The translations under genes and the position numbers were made by a program. The notes beneath the pieces were generated by a model. It saw only the letters and a program-made list of their open reading frames with translations, ran no database searches and had not been told where the DNA came from. From Pleodorina starrii (lineage: Eukaryota > Chlorophyta > Chlorophyceae > Chlamydomonadales > Volvocaceae), in the NCBI GenBank assembly GCA_030267565.1, contig BRXU01000023.1, positions 1,587,001 to 1,651,000 of the forward strand: a stretch of DNA of 64,000 nucleotides. The letters run 5' to 3'. Positions 11,554 to 23,400 of this stretch are shown piece by piece. Each line of letters begins with the position of its first letter. Within the stretch, counting starts at the first letter, position 1.

Positions 11554-14097
11554 CTTCGACTTGGACCGCCGGTTCGTCGACCGCACCGATGGGCCCATGC
11601 TGTGCGTGCGTCGTGCTGTGCTCTGCCGTGCAGCGCCACACCGGAGTCAGAATACCTGTTGTGCTGCTGCTGCGCGAGTCGCGAGGGCCATTTGTTTTGT
11701 TTTTCTTTGAGCTGGTCACCGTGTTGAGAGTTGCTGAGATCAAGAGATCAAGAGCTAGACAGGTAAACGGACGGACGGATGGACTGGCACTTGTTCGGAT
11801 ACGGGTGTTGTTGTATGCGAGGCGAGGGACGAAGGGGTTCAACCTGTAGGAACCTCTGCGGTATCCTGTCGTTCGGTGCAGTACACACAGGGACGTTGGC
11901 GAGCGCGCGGCAACCCCCATCTCCCCACCTCCCCACCTGCTCACGCCTGCAGCCTCCCCCCAAAGCGGCTTATGAGCGAGCGGACCAGCTGTCAACGTTA
12001 TGCGGCACAGCCATGCAGTGTCACGCAGCCCATCCAGCCCCCCGCCGTCGCGCCGCCGCAGCCGAGTCGCCGCCAGCTCCGCTTCGCGCCTCCGAAACCC
12101 ACAACCATCGACAGCCCGTCGAACACCCCATGCAAATTACCAGTTTACAAGTTCCGCACACGTGCGGAGGTGTCCGTGAAAGAGGGGGGGTACTGATGCG
12201 GGTAATGTGGGGGACCATCGTCGTCCTCCCCCGTCCGCTTCAGCGTGAGGCGCCCGCCTCAGTGCAACGTGCCTGGCGCCCCAGGTTTCCGAGTGGCAGT
12301 GAGGAGCCTGGCCAATGCCAGAGGCGGCGCTCTTGATGCGCCCTTGAAAGTTGCAACACTAGGTCATGCATGCAGGTCATGCAGGTCAGTCATGCAGTGG
12401 CTCCCTCCCCCCACACACACGCGCGGCTCATGATCTACGTTTCGACCTTTCGCCTGAATCTAGTTCCAGTTCACTACGGCTGGCGCTCAGCGCTAAGCCA
12501 GCGCGCATCTACGCGTATGGCCCAACCTCGGCCGGTTTCCTGAGGATGCAAAAAAACACCTAATCTGAGTATCCGATGCTAATGCCACCCATGCCCTCAG
12601 TGCCGACATGTCCTTCGTCTCCACTAGACAAGAGCAGATGCTTCCACTCATCCGTCCCTCCATTCCTTGCGGTGCTCCTTGTCTCTGCGTCATGCGCCAA
12701 TCGGTGCAACGCACCGCTTTCGCCGTTGCAGGAGCGCCGTGCTGCTGTCCCCCCACCCTTCCCCTCGACCTCGTCCCTCCAGGATCCCCAGAGTGGCCGT
12801 CCCTCCGCCTCCCAAGCCGTGGGGACGCGGCTCGAAACGCGCCGTTACCGGCGATTCAAAAAGGAGGTACTAGCCTGGCCTACCCCCTAGTTCAGCCCAT
12901 CTGAAGGCCTGAAGCTACCCTTGCTACCCGAATCACAGCGTAAACCCACCCTCGCAAGCGCCCAGAAGCCAACCGGAATCGTTCTATTCGCAATCAACGC
13001 AGCAGCCCTAGATCCTGATCTGGCATTCGAATCTGGATGTGAGAACAACAAGCAGCAGTTACTGCACCGCAGTCATCCTTCCAAGACAACTGCGAAGGAT
13101 TACCGTACCCTAGTAGATCCGTCCTTGGGGGCGTAAACGTTTGCACACAGCACGGAGCCGCTGCCTGGTGCCGCTAAAACCTTATGTACGACAGCAGCGG
13201 CAGCAGTCCGTATCGCAGCCGTAACCAACCACTGCTACTGTACTAGCTGCACCAAGATGATGCGTGCCACCTTTTTGAGTGCCTCATGAAACGAGCCAAC
13301 CCCCTCTCCCTCCGGGAAGCATTCCTTCATTCTGCTACAGTACCAGGGCTTCCGGGCTCTACGGCCTATAGCCTGGGATAACCTCCCCCCCATCTCATCC
13401 TCCATCGACCTACAATCCAGTTCAAGTCGAAGTCATTGCATGCGTGCATCCTGCACCTTGACACCCACACAAACAAGAGCCGCTGGTGCGCTTTTCATCA
13501 CTCGCGCCCGCGCCTAGCCGCCTACAAACCAACGGAAGCTCTCCACACATCCACCCGCCATCCCAGCAGCTGTACACAAAAACCTCGCTTCGTCAAACGC
13601 TCAAACCCCAATCCCAGCACAGCTTTCGAGACTCCTCCGCAACCGCCTCAGCCCGCTGCGGGCCCCAACTCCGTCCTAATCCTGATCCTGATCCGCTGCG
13701 AGTCGGCGCTCGTGGCTCTGCCTCCGCGCCGCGTACGGTATGATGAGGAATCAAACCCTTCCGTAATTTGACCTGTGTCCGCAAAGGGAGTTTGTCCGAA
13801 AGCGAAAGCGAAGGAAATCGTGGGGAATTGAACCCAGAGCCCCCTGCGGCGCTGAAGCCCATTGCACGCAATACTCAAGGGCCTCAAAAGTCTACCCTCA
13901 GGGCCGTAAGTCCCCGCTTTCCTCAACCCGAGCACCGCTCCTTCACCTTCCCTCCATCGTCCCTTCCCTCCTGGTGATGAATGCCCCCGCCTTCGCTTGC
14001 TGCAACGACTTGTGCTACTCTTCCCTTCCTCCCCAATACAGCGGCTCTCGGATCCCCACAGCCGCAGCCGCATCCGCATCCGCATCCGCATCTTCCT
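11554..14097. other. Convergent 3' intergenic region
   Basis: This lies between the stop codons of the glycosyltransferase (plus) and the NT-C2 gene (minus), so it holds both 3' UTRs. No exon with matching splice sites and phase was found. Base composition drops around 12950-13600. One possible retroelement promoter fragment is listed separately. Confidence 0.5.
13815..13915 (-). mobile_element. Possible SINE fragment with a B-box-like motif
   Basis: The minus strand reads GGGTTCAATTCCCC near 13838-13851, which fits the RNA polymerase III B box (T-arm) consensus. No full cloverleaf can be drawn around it: the acceptor stem is missing and the T-stem has mismatches, so it is not a tRNA gene. 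A tRNA-derived SINE remnant is one reading; chance is another. Confidence 0.2.
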
Positions 14098-17000
14098 TCA
14101 GCTCCTGGGGTCCGGTGTCAACCCGTCGTCGACGCTGTCGATGTAGTACAGGGGCCCCATGTGGGTAATCTGCCGGCGCATCTTCATGTTCTCGTTTGCC
14201 AACTCCGCGATTCGAACCTGCGCGAGTCGCGCACGGGGGCCGTGGCCGCCACAGGGTACAAGGGGGCAAGCAACGGTAAAGGAACAGAGATTCGTCTGGC
14301 AGCTTGAACGGGCCGTGAACGGGCTGGGAGGTCGAGGGAAGCAGGAGCCGGAGCGAGGCATGCCGGAGAAGAGCAGAGAGTAAGCGTGCGTGGGCAGGAA
14401 GCGGAAGGACACCCATATAGCTGTTATCCAGCTCCTCTGTGATTAATTAATACCCATAAATCAGGAAGGTGGGCTTGTCGAGGGCTTCCGACACTCGAAT
14501 CCAAGCCCTAAAACCCTAAAACCCTCCAGCCGTACCTTTGCCTCCACGAGCTCCTGCAGCAGCGATCCGTCTGTACGGCGCCCCAACTCGTCCTGGTACT
14601 GCCGCAACCGTATCTGTCGTACAATCAGAGAGATGTTGCCATCATGACATCCAGCGGGCGGGCGTAAAATTCGTGAGGACAACTTCGAAGAGAAGTAAGC
14701 TAAGCTGTGAACGGTATTGTCCCTCTCCCGCAAAACTCATAGTGCCGAGTGCTCAACAGCTAGTGCGATTCCGAACAACCATGCATCAGCCATGCAGCGA
14801 AAATGCCATTCCAGGCCCGCAGGCGTCCGGCCGTTCCGTTGCTCACCTCCAGCCGCTGCGCCTCCCGAACCGCCGACCCACGGGACGTCTGCGCCCGCGC
14901 CGCCGCGTCCTGCGCCGCCAACGCCCGAGCGCGCCACTCGTCCCGCTCATGCAGCAAATCCAGCGCCAGCTCCCGAAGCTCCGCCGCCTCGCTGGCGGCA
15001 CGAATCGCCGCCTCCAGCGCGGAACTCGACTCGGGCTCGCCGGCGGCGGCGGCAGCGGCGGCGACGACGCCGTACGGCAGCGACGAATGGCTGACGGCGC
15101 CCGTCGGAGTCCCCGTCGCCGACACCGACGGATTAGAGGAGCGGCCCCAGCCCAGGCCGCTGCGGAACCAGGTACTCCAGCCGCCGCCGCCACCGCCGCC
15201 GGCGGCGGCGGCGGCGGTGCCGGCGGCGGCCGCCGCCGAGGCGGCGGTGTCGGAGCAGGTGCTAGCGGCGGCGCTGCCGCGCGCCAGGTTTCGCATTCCG
15301 TCCAGCGCGGCCTGGGGCAGCTGTAGCGGCTGCAGCGGCGACGACACGGGGCCGGCGGTGGCGGCGGCGGCGCCGCCGCCGGCGCGGATCGGCATGCTGC
15401 CGGTGAAGCTTCGGATGGCGCGGTGGGTGGCGCCGCCGGCGTAGCCGCTGCCGCTGCTCCTTGCCGGCCGGCCATTACTGCCCACCAGTGCCTGGGAGAG
15501 CGATCTCTCCGGGTGTTCGTTCCATGATGCCCGCAAGTCGCTTGCGATTACGTTGTCGCTATCGGACTTGCGAAGCGTCAGAGCTGGCGAGAGGGCCGCC
15601 TTGCCGGCGGCGGCGGCGGCAGCCGACGCCGCCGCGGCTGCGCTGGCCGCGGCGGCCCCGCCGGCGGCGGCGAACGCCGTCGGCGGCGACGGCTTGCCGC
15701 CCCCGCGGGCCTTACGCTTGAACACGCCCATGGCGGAGCCTCTATCTTCCATGACGCCAGTGGCACCGGCAGCGGCGGCGGCGGCGGCGGCGGCAGCGGC
15801 GACGTCCGACCCGCGGGTCGGCGTCGTCGTCGGCGACGCCTTCGCGGCTCCCGTCGCCGCCGCCGCCGCCGCGGCGAGTCCCGACGCCCATCCCGTCCCC
15901 ACGCCGCCGGAAGGTTTCCGCTGGTGACCCCGCCCCGACGTGGACGCCCGGTCTCCGTCCTCTGGTGACGGCCCCAACTCCGGTGTCGCCGCACGGCTTC
16001 CATTTCCGGCCCCCGGCGGTGTCACCGCCCCCGCCAGGCTCGACGCCCCGGCGACGGCGGCGGCGGCCACGGCTCCGCCGTATTTGGCGGCGACTGAGGC
16101 GTAGGGGCTGACCGCCTGCGGATTCGAGAGTCGATGTCTGCTGCCTTCCGCGGGGTGGCCGCCCGGCGTGCCGTTAGTTACGCCAAGAGCCGCTGAGATC
16201 GCCCCGCTGACGGCGGCGGCTGCGCCGCCGCTGCCGCCGTAGCCGCCGCCGCCGCCTACGCTGGGGTTGGCGCTCGCCCTCATCAGGTTCTTAGAGGAGC
16301 TTTGCGCCGCCAGCGATTCATTGGCCTGCTGCTGCTGTTGCTGCTGCTGCTCCGACGCCGGCGCGGTGCTGATGACGAAGTAAAGCGTGCCGCTCGGCCT
16401 GCGACAGGCCAACGGCGGGGCAAGCGGCAGGAAATCATAACGGCGAGCGAGGTGGATCCCCGCCTTCCCAGCCCACACCCCCGCCGCTTTGCTTACTGGA
16501 GGGGCACCGACACCGCCTGGTCCCGCGCCAGCCCGATCTCGCTGCAGTATTTTGTGAGGTCCAGTACGGCAGTCTTGGCGATGGTCTTGCCCCGCTGCTG
16601 CACCTTGAACTTGCACTCCTTGGCCCGGAAGCCCGAGGCGCCGGAGGAGACCTGCAGCGGGACAACCTGCGCGAGGGTGTACGTGCGCGAGCGTGGTGTG
16701 CGCACGGAGGGAGGGAGGGACGGATCGAGGATGAGAGGAATGGGAACCGTAGCGAATGACGGCGTGCGGCTCACGCCTCCGTGACAGTCGCTCGCCCATC
16801 ACAAACACCAGTACCACCACCACCGCCGAAGCCGAAGCTGCCACTGCTGCGACTTGCGCAACCGGCAGACACGGTGCGCCAAGGCCATCTCTGCTGGTGT
16901 TGCTGCCGCCGCCGCTGCTGGTGCCGCCGTCGCCGCTGCACGCCCGGTGCCCTTGCATGCAGCTGATCAGGCGGCGCAGCGCAATCAGGAGGCAGCAGCC

Positions 17001-17872
17001 CAGAGCCCGTATCCCGAACCGGCGGGGTGTAGGGCGCCCGCGCCGCCGCTGCTGCTGCTGCTGCCCTAGTAGCGGGTTGGCCGGGGCTGCCGGCCCGGCT
17101 CGGACGAAGGACTGTACAGTAAAGCAGACCGCCTGGGCGCCCCTGCGCCTGCCCCAGATCACCCACCTGCGCAAAATAGGTGTCTGACCAACTGAGAACC
17201 GTTTGCCCGACGCTGTCCTCTGTTACGTGCACATTGTCGCCGCGGACCCACAGCAGCACGCAGGGTTGCCCCTGCGCGTGCTGTTTGGCGTTCATGAGCT
17301 CTGCGGGCCAGAAGGGGTTGGGGTTGCAAAGGCGTGGTTATGAGGCGTTAGAGATAGGTGTGGGTCTGCGAGTTGAGGCTCCCGAGGGGGAGCAGCAGGG
17401 TGGCCAGAAGGGGAGCGGAGACGGGGGCGGGGTGGAGAAGGAAGCTGGCGCGCGGGGGGGGGAGGGGAGCACGCGGCTGGTCCAGGGACTTGGGTTGCGA
17501 GATTGCGGTGAGGTGGGTGTGGCAGATCATCGGGCAGTTGAGGCGCCAGGAAAGTCGGCGTGGACTAAAGACGACTGGGCGGGTCATACCATCATCGTGC
17601 TTTTCGAGACAAGTGAAACGCCCCGGACGGGATCCGGGGTTTTGCTTTCTGATGGATAGACGATACCAGCTATATGATTTTGAGCAATCGGTGCAGGCAG
17701 CAATCGGCTCAGAAGCATCCGGGTTCGCGGAACGGGGCTTGCCTGCGCGCAGCTCCGAGATGACGATGTGAAAGGGCACCTGCTTCTTGGTGCCGAAGAC
17801 ATTGAGGCGTTCCCCGACAGATTTGGTCTTCTGGCGGGCGCCATCAGTGCTTACAGATAATCTTTCTAGCAT
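14098..17872 (-). CDS. NT-C2 (EEIG1/EHBP1-type) domain protein with C-terminal coiled coil
   Basis: Exons 17872-17743, 17300-17167, 16666-16497, 16398-14847, 14613-14536 and 14217-14098 total 2184 nt (727 residues plus TGA). Intron 1 starts GCAAGC, a GC-AG intron; this is the only choice that keeps the frame. Residues ~30-160 form an N-terminal C2-like domain: a strand VPFHIVISELRA, then CVLLWVRGDN, then ECKFKVQQRGKTIAKTAVLD, then a closing GTLYFVIS. This order is that of the NT-C2 domain of EHBP1, EEIG1 and plant PMI1-like proteins, which link membranes to the cytoskeleton or vesicle traffic. Residues ~160-610 are Ala/Gly/Ser low complexity with Lys-Arg patches. Residues ~615-715 form a charged heptad-type coiled coil containing AELRELALDLLHERDEWRAR, and the chain ends DDGLTPDPRS. 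Family role is known; the role in this organism is inference. No membrane span was seen. Confidence 0.82.
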
Positions 17873-20427
17873 GGCATCGGGCGTTTGTTGGTTGTTCAAG
17901 GGTCGAGTTGTGTGGGTGACACAACTAGGCGACTGTCACTTGTAGACAGTAAAGCTTACATATGCAAGACCCAATTTTTTGGGAAGACCCTTGAAGCACG
18001 TAAGGAGCATTCCGTTACAATCACCTCAGAGGCAATTCCACATTAGCAGCACATGGATAATGCAGATTTAAATGAAGACTAATCATACGCTTTTAACACG
18101 GCGTGAAGCAAGTTACCCCGAATTGTTTGGACGAGCGATTGTCTAGCAATACGCGAACATCGTAGGGCCCGTGTGGCCGGGCCCTCTTCTCTGCCCCTGC
18201 TCGTCTCTGAATCATGAAAATACGACGTACAGTGTCATGGAAAGCATCATGGAGACCAGAGAGTTTAGGAGTTGAATTGCCTTGCCAGACAGTGATGGCG
18301 TGCGTCACTGACTCCAGCTGACTCACTCCTGCATCTTTTGGGTCACTTTTGTTGCTTGCGGCATCCTCTTTGCATGAAGAACACGTATCTTTCGGCACTT
18401 TGACATTGTGCATCGTAGCGAGGAGCTGGGCGCGGCTTAGCTAACCAAGTGGACGTTGGAACAAGGCAGCAGGCAGTTTGCCTTACCTCAGCTGTGTTGT
18501 TCTGGTGCTACTGCGATTGTTTACAATTGCGCTGCTACACCGTACCAGAGCCGGGCGCGGTTCAACATGCGAGCACCAGCCCTCACCAACTTGCCGTCGT
18601 CGCAAGCCTAGCGTAAATGGCCGTTGGCCTCCTCTTGCCACAGCAATGAAGCAAGGCTAGCTCTCCTCCGCTGTCTCAGCCAGAGGTCAAACCCGCGAAT
18701 CTGCATGTGGGTGGGTCGCCCCTACCGACCCATGGGTCTCTTCAGGGGCATGTACCGCACAATGGGCCGTTGCTCCTCGGGGGGGCAAACCCTACGTCCC
18801 TTACATACACGATTCATCCGCAAGAAAACCAGCGAATCCATGTCGCTTGTCCCCTTCAGGATCGGTAGGGACTTTGCCGCTGCGGATGGCCACCAGTCCG
18901 CCTGTTGATGTACAGAAGTCGGTTCGGTTTGTGGGGGCCTGCAAGCGAGCGGGTGCTCAACTGCTGCTTCTGCGGATAGCCATGCCTGTGCAGCAGAAGG
19001 GCGGCTCCGCGCATCCGACTTCCAAACCTTCCTCTTCCACGCAACCTTTACATAACCACACCTGCAACACGGGGGCTAATTCCCCCGTGGTCGTGGGTTT
19101 CGGAGCCTTCCCCCCAGATTCCGCTCGTTCCTGTCTGGGAGGCTCGCGCTGGTCTGACCTGCGCGCGCTTTCCTCTTCGTCTCTGCTGCAGTGCAGGGCC
19201 AGCTGAAACTGCTGGCTCTACTCTTCCTGAGTCCATGAGCCCATTGTGACAACCACCACAGCAACTAACACGGCATGTTGCGCGGAGCCCAGCTGATTAG
19301 AACCCGCACAAGACACCGGGTTGGCACCCAAGCTTAGCCTCACAGCTTTTTCGGCGTAGTGCGTCTGGTACATGTTTTGAGAAAAGGCTGGCGGTCTTTC
19401 CACCCTTTCTTATGCTTCGGCTTTGACTCCGCTTGGCTTTGGAGGCGTCGGGTCATATGATCCCTCCGGGCGTTTCGGATTCTGAGGCGTAGATTTTTTG
19501 CTGCCAGCGTCGGTGGACAAAGCGGGCGGCGGCGTGTATGAACATAGGAACTCTGTAGGAACTCTGTAGTGACGTTTTGCCATCGCAGTGCCGTGTCGCG
19601 GGCACAAGGCTTTACTGGTTTCCTGAAACCATCGCCGCGGCTCGGGCCGCGCGGCACCGGAGAGCGCGGCGGTAGCGTACATCCGGAAGATGCAGGGCCA
19701 CGGAATCCGCCCTGGGCCACTGGCTCAAAGGTTAAGGTCGTCCTTTGTCTCTTCACTCAGCTGGAGCCTGCTCGAAAAACTTGAAAGTCTGACTGAAAGT
19801 AAGCGGTCCTCGAGGCCTGGCCCGGCGAACTCCTGCGTACTTGACGGGAAGTGTAAAGAGCCACTGCATGCACTGACGAACGCAGAAAGGTCATCTATCA
19901 AAATGGTTAAGGCAGCCAGTCCGTATTCAAGAAGAGCGTAGAGCCGCCGCGATCTCGGGAGTCGGGGCCCTTCGGGTCCCGGGTGCCCGCCGGTTTTTGA
20001 GGTCCACCACAACTGTCAACCTACCTGCCACATGAGAAAGCCAACAACGATTGGACGGCATTGTGCCCAGAAATGCCCGATCGTGGTAACTATTGTTGTG
20101 GCTTACGGATGGGTACATGTAGACGCGAACAGAATGACCTACGATGTGTGTACAGGGTGTACTTCACCGCGTCTACTACTTAAATCGAATTCCACAACGC
20201 AGTTTTGTAAGGTCGTGGTATGACGTGGCAAGTATTAACCGTGCAACTACATAATGAATGTCTACATGGCGCTTTGTGCTGCAGTCCCTGTTCTAGGGGC
20301 CAACCTTCGACTGCTACGACCTTTGTGACCTGTCATCAGCCCATCGGAGCACTTGTTTCCTAAGCTGCGGTCGCCAGAGCTACAACATTGATTAGTTGCA
20401 TATGAATGTTAGTAGATTGGGCGCACA
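17873..20427. other. Divergent intergenic region with lower GC
   Basis: This 2.5 kb separates the NT-C2 gene (minus) from the first transporter gene (plus) and must contain both promoters. Its base composition is visibly closer to even than that of the flanking genes. It contains several short open frames without matching splice sites, including a possible small gene at 18093-18413 listed below. No transposase or reverse-transcriptase motif was recognised. Confidence 0.45.
18093..18413 (-). CDS. Possible small single-exon gene, unknown function
   Basis: An uninterrupted frame of 106 codons with a true ATG, starting MHNVKVPKDTCSSCKEDAA and ending FGVTCFTPC before TAA. It uses varied codons and lacks the low-complexity runs that mark shadow frames elsewhere in the window. 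No family was recognised, and no promoter or splice evidence supports it. A chance frame in lower-GC DNA, or a remnant of a mobile element, is equally possible. Confidence 0.2.
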   Translation of the reverse strand: MHNVKVPKDTCSSCKEDAASNKSDPKDAGVSQLESVTHAITVWQGNSTPKLSGLHDAFHDTVRRIFMIQRRAGAEKRARPHGPYDVRVLLDNRSSKQFGVTCFTPC

Positions 20428-23400
20428 ATGAGAAAGCTTAATTGCTCTTTAGTTGGCACTGGACTACGAGACAAAGCAAGAGATCGGAGATGCAAAACAA
20501 CATGTTTCCTTTTCTTTCTGATGTTAGCTTTCTCCGCTTGCTGCACGGTACGGATGTCCTGTCCTCTTGCTAACCGGTTGCGCCCGCCAAGCACCTCATC
20601 TCTCGCTGTTCCTGCTCAGCAGGCCGCGCCCTACCTCGATAGCACAAGCTGCCACATCCAAGCGGACTGCCCGGCTGGCAAGTAAGTAAGGGGAGGCCAC
20701 GCGGTGGCACAACCTCGGATGGCATATTAGCCGGCTAAGACGAGAAAGCACGCGACATGCTAAATGTGGAGTTGAATGACTGTGGCGTGATTTTGTATGC
20801 CGTGGTGTGCCCATCTTTGAACGCAACAAAATTGGGTTAGTAAATGATATGGGGTTTCAAACGCCGCGTGCGGAACCAGACGAACTCTGTATGTTTGCTG
20901 CACTACATACATACACATACGCCAATAACAAGCGACGTGCTCGGGCACTGGCCCTTGTTAAGAATTCCTTCGGGAGTGCAACCACCGCCAAGCCGAGTAG
21001 ACGACCCCACGCCGACTCCTACGTACCTGACAGATCCAGCGCAGTGCGCAACGCCGAGTCCTCCCGTGCAGCGACTCACAGACCAAGCCATCACAATTGT
21101 TGCTCCCCAACGAACCGCACCACGATTTGTGCTCCGCCCAGGTTTTGTGCGCAGTCCATTCGCAGCGGAGTTCTCGGGACCTGCGAGAGCTGTTGGCGGT
21201 GCTGCCTGCTTCCGAGCGTGTATGGCGCAGCAACATGCGCCAGGTGAGCCCGTCCAGAAGCTCGCTGCCCGTCCAGAAGGGTTTGGCTGGGTAACTCGCG
21301 ACCATCGAGATTCCACGTGTTGACTCCCGCCCTCCCCACAAAGTGCGCCCTTCCCCTGATGTTCTATCTAAAGCACATACCCGCACATGTCTCCTTTGCC
21401 CCGGCCAACCCCACTTCACGTCCCGAACCCAACCCACACCGCGATGCTCTCTCCACACCACATTCCATCGCACTCATCCCCATGGACTGCCTTCCCTCCC
21501 CAACCCGTTCCCCAACCCGCCCGCCTCCCGGTGCCCCGTGCAGCCGCTGCCGCTGCGGCCAGGGTCGGCGCTGCTCCCAGGACTCTGAGTGTGGTCCCGG
21601 GGAGTTCTGCGGTGTGCTGGCCTCCCGCAGCGACCCGCCCACCTGCCAGCCCTGCACCGCCTGCCGCAACAACTCCCAGGCCTGGCGAGGCTCCTGCGCC
21701 GCCGCCTGCCCCTCGGGGGCGCTGGCCGACAGCGGTGTGCCGGAGGAGGGACCGCAGGGGCAGTACTTTGTGTTTGCGGCGTTTGGCATCGCGGAACAAC
21801 CGCAGGCGCGAGGGGGGCTGGTCGCCATCCCAGCGCCGGCGGGGGCGCAAGGAGGAGGAGGAGGAGGCGGCGGAGGCGGCGCCGCGGCGGTGGGCGTGAC
21901 GGAGGTACGCGGGCGCGTGGTGGGTCCTTGCCGCACGCCTCAGGCCTTACGTGGATGCAACCCAGCGGCCATCATGGGGGCGGAGCGGAGCGGAGCGGGG
22001 TCTGGGTCGGGATTCGGGATTTGGGTGCCTGGCTCCTGCCGTGGTCGGCGGCCCTGCACCGCGAATCAGAACCCAAAGCAATTGGATGTACCGTAAGCGT
22101 CCAAAGACGGCCGGAGGGAGAAAGATGGCCAGCGGGCGATGAGGTCGAACGGAGGCGCCCCTCCCTCCCTCCCTTCCTCCCTGCCGCCATTCCTCCTCAT
22201 TCCTCCTTCCGCCTTCGCGCGCCCTGCCTGCCGGCACTGTCCCGCCTGCCGCCACACGCCCGTCCACCCCCGCCCCAGCGCCTCGTTACCCGTCCCTTCA
22301 GGACGCCTCCTCGGTTACTTTGCCGCGGGTTGGCCCCTTTGGTGCCGCTATCCTAGTATTTCGATGGACCTCTGTTACCTGTCAGTAATTCGGCTTGTCA
22401 GCCGATTTGGACTGCCATACCCTGCCTCTGCAGGATGCTTTGCGGTTATGGTTGGGCGACTTGCCGCCCTACGTGATGGAGTTGCTGCTGCCAGCAGCGC
22501 CATCGCTACCGGGCGCGGGAGTTCGGACCGACCAACCGCGGGTCACTTCAGCGCCGCAGCCGGCGGGGAGCGGCGCCTCCGCCCGAGTTGTGCCCCTGGG
22601 GGTACGTTGGGCGGGCCGGCGGCTGTGCGCGCGAATTGGTGTGTGTGGTGTGTGTGTTTTGGGACGGGGGAGGGGAAGGGGCGCACTTGTACACGCCGCC
22701 GTGCCGTTGGGTCGTACAGCTGTCCAGTGTTTGCAACGGCACGATGAAATCGCTCATACCGCTCCCGCTACGTTGGTGCCTGCTGGAGCGGTGGAACCAT
22801 CGCGGCGGGGCGCCGGCGGAGAAAACGGGGGCCGAAACGAGGCCCTGGATCAGTTTCGTGGGGTTCCGTATGCACGGAGGCTCCCTTCCGGGAAAGACAG
22901 GCGGACACACAGAAAGGCGCCAAGGAGCTGGAGTAATAGGACAGCCATAGCACACCGCTAAAAGACGGTCTGGGATCTGAAACCCAACGATGCCTCTTTC
23001 CCCTCCATTCCGTTCCATTCCATTTCCACCTCCATGCCGCCGCTCTGCTGGTCGCGTCTTTGCGCGTCGTTTGTACGACGATGCCCGTGCATCCACCCGG
23101 TGCAGGACTTCGCGGCGCGCCTGGCGGCCCTGCAGCCCGCCCCCGACCCGCTGTGCCCGCGGCCGCAGCCGGGCGGCAGCCTGCAACTACAGCTGCCGCT
23201 GCCGCTGCCGCAGCAGCTGGGGCCCGGGGGTCTGCTGGCCAGTGCGGCGGGGAGCTCCCAGCTTGCCAACGCCACCACTGCCTCCTCCAAATCCGCCAGC
23301 AGCAGCGCCAACAGCAGCAGCAACTCCAACAGTGCGGTGGTGGTGGTGGTACCGGCGGGCTGTCCGTGCAACCCGGTGCGAAATGCATCGAGCTTCAGGT

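Noticed and set aside
14195..14235. T-arm-like GGTTCGAATC on the minus strand
   Set aside because: It is codons of the last exon of the NT-C2 gene (14217-14098), starting VRIAELANEN. No cloverleaf surrounds it.
19340..19756. Minus-strand frame of 138 codons
   Set aside because: It is basic, without a recognisable domain, and overlaps other open frames. The DNA is lower-GC intergenic.
20428..20681. Reading the first transporter exon as one piece without an intron
   Set aside because: It is open, but splitting it at 20547/20620 gives a second exon of 62 bases, the same length and phase as exon 2 of copy 2.
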